A stretch of DNA of 64,000 nucleotides. It comes from Dryococelus australis (lineage: Eukaryota; Arthropoda; Insecta; Phasmatodea; Phasmatidae). Below, one piece after another: positions 1-10,683 of the stretch. A model generated the notes under the pieces. It saw only the letters and a list, made by a program, of their open reading frames with translations, did no database searches and was not told where the DNA came from. The stretch spans positions 294,024,466 to 294,088,465 of the forward strand of contig CM057009.1 of assembly GCA_029891345.1 (NCBI GenBank), read 5' to 3'. Every line of letters begins with the position of its first letter. Within the stretch, counting starts at the first letter, position 1. The translations under genes were made by a program, and so were the position numbers.

Positions 1-370
1 TCAAATTTCTTGAGCCGCTCTTTTTTTTTGCAACTGCTCCCAATAGCAACTTTTTATGCACATTTTTGCAGGTGCACTCAAATGCAAAGTTTAATGCAAC
101 TTTTCTTTTAATGACTACAATCTAACCAAATGCAACTATTTGAGCCACTTTTTTGTGGTTACGCTCAAACACAACTTTTTTAGTCACTTTTTTACAACTG
201 CTCCCAAATGCAACTTTTTATGCGTATTTTTGCAGACGCACCCAAACGCAACTTTTTGAGTCACTGTTTTGCAACTGCTCGCAAACGCAACTTTTTGAGC
301 CACTTTTTTGCAACAGCTTCCAAATGCGAATTTTTGAGTCACTTTTTTTTTGTGGTTGCACTCGAATCGG
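1..370. repeat. Degenerate minisatellite, unit about 39 bp
   Basis: The motif CAAACGCAACTTTTTGAGYC followed by ACTTTTTTGCAACTGCTC recurs with a period near 39 bp, with T-run length variation and some interrupted units. Because 39 is a multiple of three, the array stays open in frame and gives apparent ORFs with a repeated FLSHFFATA-like peptide. These are repeat artefacts rather than genes. The array abuts the downstream end of the Gypsy-type RT relic, so it may have replaced the integrase part of that element. Confidence 0.8.
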
Positions 371-479
371 CAGTTTATGTTGTGGATCAGAATATTAAGA
401 GGAATTTTTTCTGATTGTTTTCTGATGGCTCGAGCATTTCATTTACCATTGATTTTCTGATAACTGGGGGCTGTGCTCG

Positions 480-1130
480 AATCTGCATTTGATACTACTT
501 TGAAGGTATTTCCTTTAATGAATATATCATCAATATATGTGTAACTGGTGAAGTTAAATGGGGTGAAATGGTAGTCAATATAGTTGACTGTTATGATTGA
601 TTAGTAAGTCTGAGTTAGTGTCGTTGATATGGTCTGTATCGTTAATAGCATGAATAAGGTATGCTATTCTGGTATTCCATCATAAAGGGCCTAGTAGTAT
701 ATCAATAAATTGTTGGAAGTATCGGGGTGATGTACTGAGACCCATTGGCATTTTGTTATACTGAAACAGCCCTACTGTTCTATAGTAAATGCTAATTTTT
801 CCCTGTCTTCCTTCCTAATGGGAATAGTGTAAAATATGGAAAATAAGTCAAGTGATGTAATGAATTTTGAGTTTTTCAAGATAATCAGTATGTCTTCAGT
901 CTTAGGCAATGTACACTGTACTCATTTTAAATATTGGTTAAGTAGTCTAAAGTCTGTAAGAAATATAATGTCTCCTTGCCTATTTCTGACAACTAGACTC
1001 AGAGCTGCAAAAGGAGATTCAGAATGTTGAATTATCCTGACTTGTTCCATTTGCGAAATTTGGGTTATTAATTCTTCCAGAATTTTTGCATCTAGTCTAA
1101 ATGTTCTAGTGTGGATCACTTTGTTTGTAT
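480..1130 (-). pseudogene. Ty3/Gypsy reverse transcriptase, degraded
   Basis: Read on the minus strand from about 1120 down. The 65-residue ORF 922-1119 has the RT N-terminal signature: an IHTR entry, a SPFAALSLVVRN segment (usually SxWAAPxFxVxKK) and the FLTDFRLLNQYLK block (usual form DFRxLN). After a frame break there are SLDLFS-like and GLFQYNKMPMGL blocks (the GxYxxxxMPxGL motif, near 750) and then the catalytic YIDD box at about 512-523. These are fingers and palm of a retrotransposon RT that copies element RNA into DNA. At least one frameshift and several stops are present, and a 122-bp repeat interrupts the gene just before YIDD. Integrase is not visible: the sequence passes into the minisatellite. 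Confidence 0.75.
533..657. repeat. Short repeat inserted in the RT relic (copy 1)
   Basis: This stretch, from ATATGTGTAACTG to AATAGCATG, is about 85% identical by eye to 20724-20845 and is in the same orientation. In the RT reading frame it adds roughly 40 codons between the MPMGL block and YIDD, where Gypsy RTs normally have about 20 residues. It therefore looks like a secondary insertion into the retrotransposon rather than part of it. The second copy lies in G/T-rich DNA of similar word content (20.1-22.7 kb), so the insert may be a fragment of that repeat family. Confidence 0.65.
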
Positions 1131-1344
1131 TTAGTTCTAACTTAATTTGGTAATTTCCAGCTTCAATAAGTTCAAGGATGCTATAGGCGAACCTGTCCTT
1201 ATATTCAATTAGTAATTTATTAAGAGCTTGTTTTTGACAACTGTCTTAATCATTATTTACTTTGCCCACTACTTTCTCTTCAATGTTACTTTCTATACAC
1301 TCAATTATTTTAATACAGTAGTGGACAGAATTGTTTTGGTCTCT

Positions 1345-1690
1345 CTATATTACTGAAGTGTGAGTTGGTATTTGCAATATTTTACTGCTATTATTTATAT
1401 CAATAAAAATTAAATCCAGTTTTAGGAATGGAATGACATCATATTTCTTAACAAAGTCGACACCCAAAATAAGATCCAATTTCAAATTGTCAATCACTAA
1501 GATCTCCTGCGGAAATGTATTGCCTGATATACTGAGTTTTATTTTAGTTTTGTATTTTGGGGCTTCTGTTTCGCGGAGCTTGCCTATAAAGGAAAATTCT
1601 TCCATTACTGATAGTGTAAGTTGGTCAGTAACCAATGTTGTAGCAACGCAACTTTGTGAGCACCTGGTGTCTAGTAACACAGAATTCTTT
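1345..1690 (-). pseudogene. Retrotransposon aspartic protease, degraded
   Basis: The 111-residue ORF begins near MLLDTRCSQS. This is the retropepsin active-site motif (D-T/S-G-A/C) with Gly replaced by Arg. About 70 residues later come NLKLDLILGVDFVKKYDVI and a short tail, which match the second half of a Gypsy-type protease (I/L-L-G-x-D-F/W-L). It lies upstream of the RT relic in the same orientation, in the usual protease-RT order. The active-site Gly-to-Arg change, and the lack of an open frame to RT, indicate that it is dead. Confidence 0.7.
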
Positions 1691-1699
1691 CCTGCGTAT

Positions 1700-3870
1700 T
1701 TTTACTAGCACATGTGGTGTCGAGGTTTTGGACAGCGCCTGATTACATTCGTGACTTTGTGCATGTGGTGTTTGGTTACAATGTGTGTGTTTATGGGACT
1801 CAGTGCGGCTCAGTTGACCTTGTCCGGTTTCATTATAGCCGACCTTTGTTTCTGTGTAGTGTTTTTGAAATTGAGTGTCATAGCTTGAGTTCTCTTCTGT
1901 GTTGATGCGAAGTTGCACCTGTCTGATTTGGAACTTATTTTTCAATTGTCTGAACCATGTGGCAATGTCTGTAAGGAATACTTGTTCCTATTTGGGAAAC
2001 AAGTCACAATTGTTTCCTTTGTGTCCATTGTATAAGCAGAGAGCACACATACGATGGGCTTTGCTTCATCGCCCGATGAAGGCCATGTTATTGAGCCATG
2101 TGTTTGTATTTCACTGAGTCGTGCATTCCTGAACAATGGCTGTGCTGCGATTGTGTTCAATTTCTTTGTTTGTCTTGCTTGCTGTTTTCTGATGCCATGG
2201 TGGACTCGCGACCTTGTGTTTGTTTACTAACATCGCCTGGTTGTCCTGGTTTCGCATGATTATTTAATTATTTGTGTATATAAAATGTAATTGGGACCTA
2301 GGCTGGATCTGATTTCTCGTGTTAGTTTCCTGTTCCCTGTGCGGTTTTTGTAGAACTACCATAGTGCCACTTCCATTACTTTTTGCATTAAACCATGCAA
2401 TTTCCGCATATGTTCCATTAGGTACCCTCTTACTAAATACGATTTTACACGGATAAATTCTCCTATTTTCCACAGGGGTGGTGTGTCTTTCATTTTCATA
2501 TTTCCTTCGATTTTCCTGCCTTCTATAGTAATTTATATAATGACTTTGTTTCCTTTCATCTCTGTCTCATGTCTATTCTGTTCCATTTACGGGCCTACCT
2601 GATCGTGTTTTGCGTATTTGAAAAGATTTTTCCTGTGTAATTCTCTAGGGTGCTCCAACATTATCTGCATTGGGGTAATCCTGTGGCTAGTGTGTGTGTA
2701 TTTATAACTAGATGTGTATTGCCACTTTTTAACATAATTTTGCATTTTATTTTTGTTTTCTTTTGTATTGTTATTGTTTGTGTGCATGAGATTAGCTAAT
2801 TGTTCATTAAACACCACTATCTCCTCTTGGAGTTTGCTTTTCTCTATAATTTGGGCATTACTTTCAATAACCTGGTTCTATTGTTATATCCATAACTCAG
2901 TAGTTTTCAGGTTGTGTAACAGTTTTTCAAGTGTGTCATTTTCTAATGCTATGAGCTTATTTGCTACTGTTGGCAATATAGATTTCCAAATAATCCCTAT
3001 TAATTCAGTCTCTGGCAAAAGTGGATTGCATTTATTTTTGTAGAAAATTAAGCCTTCTACACGAGCCTGGCAACTTTCACCTTCTTGTTGCTGTTTAGTG
3101 TGGAGTAGTTTTCTTTACATGTCTGTGTTGTCAATTGATGTAGATGTTTTTATTAGTTTGTCTTCAATGTATTACCATTTTATTTCTTGTGCATTTCTGT
3201 TAATAGATGATCTCGTACACCCTTTCGGCTGTGCCTTGCAAATAACATTTTAGGTTTCTACATTTCTCTATTTGAGTCCATCCATTAGGTTCACTAGCTA
3301 TGTTGTATATATATATAGTCTTCCACATTTTCGTTTGACTCACCTGCAAATGTGGGAATTTGTTCCGGTTGTCTTACCACAATCTGAACTGGTTGTGATG
3401 TGTTTGATCTGTCTTGAGTATTTGTGTCCTGTTAATCTGCATTCTTACAAATGTGTACTGGTATGTTGTTCTGGTGTGCGGGGATTGTGAATGTAAATGG
3501 ATCGTTTGCTTGCAAGTTTTGTAATGGGCGTGGTTTCAGGTACCCACTCGTGCTTTCCTTAGATATGTCTTTGTTTCGTGTATCGTGTAAATTGTCCTCT
3601 GTGTAATCTTCAAATGAGTAATCATGTCCGTCATTTTGTTGTGTGGCGAAGCTGTGTGCGGTTTCTACAAAGGTACCTGCCTCACCGTTGAACAGATCTT
3701 TTTGTTCTAACTTTTTATCTAATGCATGCTTTGTATCGCTCAAATCTAGCGTGACTGGTTTAACCAATGTTTTTACAGACAATGGGCGGATTGCCCTTGT
3801 TTGCTCGTGTCCGTCTAATGAATCATTATATGAGTTCATGAAATATGTTGTATGTAACACAGGCAAACAA
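1700..3870 (-). pseudogene. Probable gag and leader of the same Gypsy element
   Basis: Only fragments are readable. ORF 3432-3866 gives a 144-residue hydrophilic acidic peptide without a domain I recognise. Below it, near 3340-3400, the minus frames read a VVRQPEQIPTFAGE-like stretch, which resembles the start of a Gypsy capsid (PxFxGxP/E). Other pieces (2264-2473, 1942-2160) are short, basic and interrupted. The assignment to gag rests mainly on position upstream of a protease and RT in the same orientation. No 5' LTR or primer binding site was recognised between 3870 and 3999. Confidence 0.4.
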
Positions 3871-3998
3871 AAAAAACTTCTTTAAAACTTTTTAATCATT
3901 AATATCTGATTCTTATGATTTTTTGGTGCTGAATTCATATCTCACCTCGGTTTATTTTTATCACCCACAGTTTTGTCACAATGTGATTTCGTTATAAA

Positions 3999-5913
3999 CT
4001 ATAAATTTAGCAGAACATACAATAGGACTGAAAAATAAATTAATGTTGGAATTTGATCAAAACCTTTATTTAAGTATAAACATGAAGAAACCTCTTTATT
4101 AAATAGGCAATATGTGTTCATTGGCTTATATTTCCTTTCCCTCTTCTCTTTGAAGCTACTGATATAGTTTTTTAATGGTGAACTAACCAACAGTAATCTC
4201 CCATCATATTGGTATTCCAGCGGCCCTGATACAGCATTTCCATCACTTTGATGTCTTGATGAAAATACTTACCTTGCTCCTCACTGACATCACCCATATT
4301 GTCTGGGAATAAATCAAGGCGACTGTTCATGAAGTGAATCTTCAGGCATATTTCTAGCATGTTTCCTATAATAGAAATATAATATGGGTCGTTTGTGTTT
4401 CCCAAGAACTTGGTAAAAACCTCCTTGAATGATACTCCAGTCTCCCTCTCATTTGTAGTCATTTTTAATTCAAAGATGGAATCGAACATCATTTTTCGGA
4501 TGTCTGGCCTAATAAACACGCCTTCTTTCAATTTAGCTTCTGACAGATGAGGAAATTTTTCAGAGATACTTGAAAAATTGTCCATCTTTTGGCAAGGCTT
4601 TCACAAACTGTTTCATAAGGCCTAATTTTATGTGTGGAGGTGGCAGCAGAATGTTATCTGGGTTCATTAGATTCTTGCGCAGAATGTTCTTCTCTCCAGG
4701 CTTTAGAGATTTTCTTGCAGGCCAGTTTTTTCTGGACCAATGTTAAGCCCTTGCCCTACTGTCCCATTCGCATAGGAAACATGGGAATTTGGTAAAGCCA
4801 CTTTGCTAGCCAAGGAGCATGCATAACACTTTCAAGACACCACATATCATCCAACCATTAGTGGAATAGTTTATTTTATTTAAAACTATATCGGGGTTTT
4901 CATAGCTTTCGTTCATATGCACTGAATGAGCAGCAGGTAATGATGCATAAGTGTTGCTATTGTGCAATACAACAGCCTTTAAACAAGTTTTAGAAGAATC
5001 TTTAAACAGCCTCCAGTCTTCCTTTTTAAATTCAATTCCGAATTCATTCATCAAACTGTCAATATTTGAGCAGTATACTAAATCACCATCTTGTTTGGAA
5101 AAATTGAGAAAATGTCTGCTCTCTTCTCCTAAACACAAAAATGTTTCTTCATACTGCCAACAAGTTCTTTTCTTTGAGTCTTGAGCCAAGCAGTTCAGCT
5201 TTATCCTTTGTTAAGCCCAAATCCCTAACCATATCAATTAGCTCTGTTTGAGTAAACAACTTAGGTTCTAAATTGTCTGTAGATTCAAACTCATAATTAG
5301 CTTGTTCATATGCATCAGACTGGGCATCACTAGACATATCCAGAATAACATCATCAAAAACCTCTGGTGGTTTAGGGACAGGAAGTTCTGGACTATGGCC
5401 TACTGGCCGGATGGCAGACAGAAGGTTAGGGTACCTTATTACTTTCTGATTTTTTGAATTGTAACCAGTAACAACAATGCTACAAAAGTAACAATCATTA
5501 CAATGGTTCCTTGGCTCCCTCCATATAATTGGAACAGCAAATCTAAAGGCTTCTTTCGTCTTTTTTGACCATTTTCTCAGATCTTCAACACATACATAGC
5601 ACACCTTATGCGGCGCCCAAGACTTATCCTGATCACCAAGTTTAGTTCCAAAGTATGAGAAGTATGCATATTTAACGAACTCTGTAAAGTTCCTTTAATG
5701 TTTTTTAATTACAAACTCACCACAAATATAACGAAAACTACCAGGAAAATTGTTACAACCATGAATAGCCATTTTACTAAACCATGCACTTAAAGGTACA
5801 AAAGTGAGGTTGGTTGACAATAACAAAATAAAAAGCTGTACACTATACATGGACACTTCATCAATGTGGCCAGTGCTACCACTGCCAAGTGTATTTAAAC
5901 CCATTTTTACCAT
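3999..5913 (-). pseudogene. Broken member of a multi-copy arthropod family, probably transposon-derived
   Basis: Four consecutive minus-strand ORFs (5695-5913, 5149-5604, 4806-5189, 4172-4585, then 3999-4190) read as one protein of about 600 residues split by frameshifts and stops. Recognisable blocks in order: YICGEF and later CYVCVEDLRKW (cysteine-rich N-terminus, likely zinc-binding), IIWREPRNHCNDCYFC, an AIRP-containing linker, ELIDMVRDLGL/AELLGSRLKEKNLL, DWRLFKDSSKTCLKAVVLHN, AHSVHMNESYEN, GVLKVLCMLLG, and EEQGKYFHQDIKVMEMLYQGRW. I know this block series from many uncharacterised multi-copy arthropod proteins but cannot name a superfamily. Spacing of FKDSS, the LKVL block and EEQG resembles a DDE transposase core. 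That reading is inference. In this copy the first Cys before YIC is Arg, and the position before LKVL that I expect to be Asp is Val. Confidence 0.7.
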
Positions 5914-6436
5914 TTTAAACTATATAGAAAATACAATTGAATTCACTAAATATGTAATTTATTTAAATATTGAGTGCTGAAAAGTAAATAAATGGCATGA
6001 TATGGCTCTTATATTGTCATATTTGGATTCAGCACCATAATAACAAGAATAAAGTATATTCATTCAAAAAGATTGCCCATTTTCACCATATTAAATAGTA
6101 TATGAAATACTGTAGAATTCGCTAAAAATGTAATTTATTTAAATATTGAGTGTTGAAATGTAAAATAATGGTGGGTGATACAGGTTTTTTATTGTCATAT
6201 TCGGATTCAGCACACTAAAAACCACAAGAATAAATTAAGCTCATTTAATAAGTTTACCCATTTTTACCATTTTAAATATTTTCAAAATACAGTTGGTTTC
6301 TTTAAAAAATTTTGTAATTTCAAAACCGAGTCTTGAAATGTGAAAAAATTGTGGGTGATACGGCTTTTTATTGCCACATTCAGGTTCAGCACACTAAAAA
6401 CCATAAGATTAAGGCAAATTCATTCAAAAAGTTTTT
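5900..6436. repeat. Three tandem units of about 178 bp
   Basis: Units start with CCCATTTTYACCAT at 5900, 6076 and 6257 and end with a TTCATTCAAAAAG-like string. Each contains GTAATTTATTTAAATATTGAGTG (degenerate in unit 3) and ATATTCGGATTCAGCACAC-like segments. The start of unit 1 is also the reverse complement of the MVKMG start of the upstream ORF of the broken gene at 3999-5913. The array is therefore built from the 5' flank of that element and could represent repeated 5' UTR/promoter modules. Confidence 0.8.
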
Positions 6437-9400
6437 TCAGCATTGGCCTGTGTAATTGTTTGCAGTGGATAGTGTATATTACATGCTAGTTTAAAATACG
6501 ACAAGCAATCTATATTATCCCCCAGTAATTAGCTCAAACACACACTCTACTTCTTGCTGTGGGCTTGGCACTACTGCTAAGGAGCTGAACAGCGGTTCCT
6601 TTCGAATGCATGCATAAAAATTCTAAAAGCGAAGCGTACTACTTGTTGGACGCCTGAGAGGGACCACGTTTTCCTGCTGCATTGCAATGCGCGAACTGCT
6701 GGTGTGACAAGGTTGTCGAACTGGTGTGCGTTGCTCGCTCTAAGTAGCATGTTAGTATTTACTGTGTCTTTTGACTGACTGAATGAATTTATAGTGGCGT
6801 ATCAACTGATTTTTACTATCGCACCTATCGTCTATGATATTACGACTACTATTTTAATTTGCTCGCAAAAGAATTGAAGCAGAATACATTTTTACACTTT
6901 GTTTTATAACAGCTGTTAATATTTACTGGACTAGCTATAGGTGGAGTTGTGAGGTGCTTCCACCAGTTGTTCTGTTCCATCCTGACTACAGGATCGCGCA
7001 TACGATATAGGTTAACATGGGATAGCGTACTATAGATGGAAAGACAGATCTGAATTAGAACACCACAACCTGTCTCTTTATTGCACAATTATCTTTACAT
7101 TAAATTGTCAGGAAGTAAAACAATCTAGAGATGCTACTGCGTTATTAACTCTGAACTACACCTTTCACGCTACACTTTGAACAACGGTTAGCTCAACTGG
7201 CTAGAAGCAGTACTTTACAATACTCTATTTAAATTTAATTCTTGATAACCAATCTTTGTAATTACTCTTAACGCGATGGTACCCTGTGCCTACTCAGACT
7301 TTGCTTACCACTGATATAGTTGACACAGACAATCTGCTGGAACTCGAACGACACGGGCCATGCCGACCTCGTAGCATTGTCGTGTTGCCCTCAGTTGGCG
7401 TCGATCGCAGCTCTCGGTGACCTGCACGTATTCTCTGGTCGGTATGGCGGGGGAGAGGTGCGTGCGGCCCCCTTATATGTTATGGGGTGTCCCTGGCTCC
7501 CATCCTTCGTGCCACCCTGTTTTCCAAACAACTCCGCGCCTGCCCCGATGCTCGGCAGGCCATGGACACTGTCCTGGCCGGCGCTCTTGGCATTCCAGCA
7601 TTGTTCACAACAACACTAATAGTACTATGGAGAGATATAAAACATATATTTTAAAATCTCCCTGCTACTGCAGGAATGAGCTGTATAGGCGGGTTAGAAC
7701 ACCGAAACTTATAATACCTTGGACAAAAACACAATAATTAGAAGAGACAACAAGAATAAAGAAAACAGCTTAAAGTGAGAGAGACGAAAGAATTTTAGAT
7801 AAAGAGGAAGTAAAGAAAAAAAAACAAGTAGATAGATGGATAGGGTGAGTAAGAGCAATACTGCCTCTAGTGTTATAATGGGTTAAGATGTTACAACTAA
7901 AAAAATATTTCACCCCTACAACCACTGTTAAATGATAAGGGGTGGTACCCCCAGGAATTGATGCTTATCCCTGATCAGAGGTCCAAATAGAAGTCGCAGT
8001 CCCAAATACTCGTATAGGAATACACAACCGAAATTGTCGAAGTGAAATACCAGTTGCAACAAACTATGGTTAAAAAAAATTTGCTGGTGGTGGAGGTGCT
8101 AGTTCAACAATCTCTCTCTTGCGTTGGAAACTGTAGCAGGACCTCATACATAAATGTGTGCTGTAAAAAAACAGTAATCATGTTCATAAAAACAAAAATG
8201 AGAATATAATAGCTGGAGGAAGTGGGTGGGGGGGGGGGGGTGAAATCGCTTCTGATTTTATGACACCCCCGAGGCGAGGAACTGCCCTTGCCTCACGGAC
8301 TTCCAACACACAGGGAAAGACACATTATTTTTAACATGCCAGTCCCCTCACACTCTTTCCCCCAGCAAGCCACTTGCTTCAATCATCTCTATATTCATCA
8401 TCAATTACAAAATTTTACAATTAATATTTATCTCAATCATCCTAATCAGTAGTAGCTACATCAATAAAAAATTTACACACAACACCATATGCTTATTGAC
8501 ATGTACCATGTCCCTGGTCCTAGATAGTTCACCACATCTATCAAGAAAGAACCCGCCTAAGTTCAACCTAGTGCCACATCAGTGCAGTAGTGCTACAGCC
8601 AGCGTTTGATGTGTATGCCTGAGTTTGAACCACTGCAGGAGTGCTGTATATGTGTAACTATATTTTTTTACCTTTTGCCATGGCCCTGTTTTGCTTTTGT
8701 TATTATTATTATGTTTCTTTCATACTGTTAAATATGTTTCCAGTCATTATTTCATTTATGTCAAAGTAAATTCTATAGTCCCATGTGATCACATGGTGTT
8801 GAATATACCGCACCAAGTTCACCAATGTGACACATTGCCAAGTAAGCGCGAATAGTATTTAAATATGTATGTCGCCCATGCGATTTAGTGTACTGTATAT
8901 CACCCATGAGATTTCGTGATCATCCGAGGGTTTTGCAGAATTAATATGTGTGTTGTTTATTTTATTTTGACAAGTGTGTTAAAATACGCAACTTGCGCTA
9001 TAGTAAACACTTCGCGCTACTGCGTGCTGGGGCACGGCTTATCGGCAATATTATTTTAAGTGTTTGAATTCTGTTTAGTTGTGTGCGCTCGCCCACATTA
9101 AGTTTAAATGGAAATTCTTCTAAATTACAGTATCAGAGATGGTATTAATAATGACCAAAGCCTGTGTTGCCTTACGTGGTTCATGAACAAGGGACATGCA
9201 TGACTTAGCGTAACGACCACATGGCGAAAAGTGGCCGAAATATATAAATGATTTTCAAGAGTTGAATTTGTAATATGTATTATAATGGTTGTGTTATGTA
9301 TTAAATATGAGAGTTAAGGAAATTAATGGAAGCAAATCCCAGCACATGCAGGACCGTGAACGGGAAATACATAATGTCCAGATGTGAGGTTAGGGTGCCT

Positions 9401-10683
9401 CTGAAGTGGTGAGTGTTATGCTTACAAATTTACCTTTTATATTTTTATTTAACCACATGAGATTTGAAGTGCAATGTTTTGTGTGTATCATTTTCATTCA
9501 GGGCCATGGTCATCCACTTCATTAAAATTAATAATTGTGTTTTCTGTCAATTGTAATCACATGACATGGCAGCAGAATTTGGAGCCAGTGAGGAGGCAGC
9601 CCGCCGTCTTGTTAGGTAGTCGCATCTTATGTACCGCGTGAGATAGACGTACGTCGGGTGTTCTCCCCGGGCACTTCGCCGTTTAGCACAGATCATGTAG
9701 TTTTGTAATAGTTCATGTTAATTTTTGGAATCTTGTTTGTTTTGCCGCCAAAAAGTGAGCTTTCTCACAGCCCGGCCATTTGTACATGGCCGGATTTAAT
9801 TTACTCTTAAATTTCATATAGGCACTTTGCTGCCTTTTGCAGTGTTAGCATTTACCTTGCTTAAATTGGACAAATCATGTACTGCTTCGTATGATGGTAA
9901 TCTGAATAAATAAGCATATCACATGACTCAGCATCTTATTATTCCACCGGCCACTTCATGACCGCATAACCAGTAATCACACATTTGAACTTAATGGTGT
10001 GGAGGATACCAGAACAGCCTCTGCAGGAGTGAGTTAAGTATTTCAGCGAGGCTGACAGCCCTCACTAGCCTATGCACTTGGATTATATTTGGATAACTAC
10101 ATCGATGTTTGGTACGTGTCGTGGCGGGATGACATTCTGCACACTACCCCAGGCCATATCACATACTGCATTTTGACCATGTTGCCATAGAACTTATGGG
10201 CAGTGCAGACCAGCAGCAGTCTTTGGAGGAAGCCACATTTAGGGCGGTCGACCACATGTCCCAAGCTCTTCTTCGTGCTCATCACTGCTGACTTCTGGCG
10301 CCCATCCCGGTAATTATTAACCTGAAACCAACTTCCCTGAGTGTGCGATTCCTTTCCTTCAGTCCGAGAGCCGTTATTATATTGAATAGAAATAATGATA
10401 AGCTTGTCTTCTTCTCTCCTTTTCATCTGTTCTTTTCTTCAATTCTTCTCTTCTTTTCTCTTCTGTTCTTGTCTTATTTTATTCTTCTGTTCCTAATTTC
10501 TACCGAATATGACCATATGATACTATATGAATTCTTTCTTTTTTAATTCTGAAATCCATATGGCACAGTTGTTATTCCATTGTCTAATATTCATCGTTTG
10601 TCATCCTGCCTTGTGAGTGTAAATTTATTAATACACTGGGTGTAAACTTATTGTTTGTGTGATGTTATGTTGTTCATTGTGAC
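6437..10683. other. No recognised gene; low-complexity and unclassified DNA
   Basis: Nothing here gives a protein family I can name. A GC-richer patch at 7300-7620 gives short ORFs without recognisable motifs. A run of 13 G occurs at 8228-8240. The block 8785-9960 contains the words TGTGATCACATG and TAATCACATGACA and could hide LTR remnants, but I could not find a matching partner. Elsewhere the sequence is AT-rich with frequent stops in all frames. Confidence 0.6.

Noticed and set aside
153-414. Two overlapping plus-strand ORFs with repeated Cys/Phe peptides
   Set aside because: The unit length of 39 bp keeps the frame open. The peptides are translations of a minisatellite.
7320-7737. GC-rich overlapping ORFs of about 100 aa
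   Set aside because: No conserved blocks, starts or splice signals. Open frames here are explained by GC content.
8785-9570. Possible LTR between TGTGATCACATGG and AATCACATGACA, followed by a TGGCAGCAGAATTTGG primer-site-like string
   Set aside because: No second copy of the putative LTR in the window, and the terminal match is too short.
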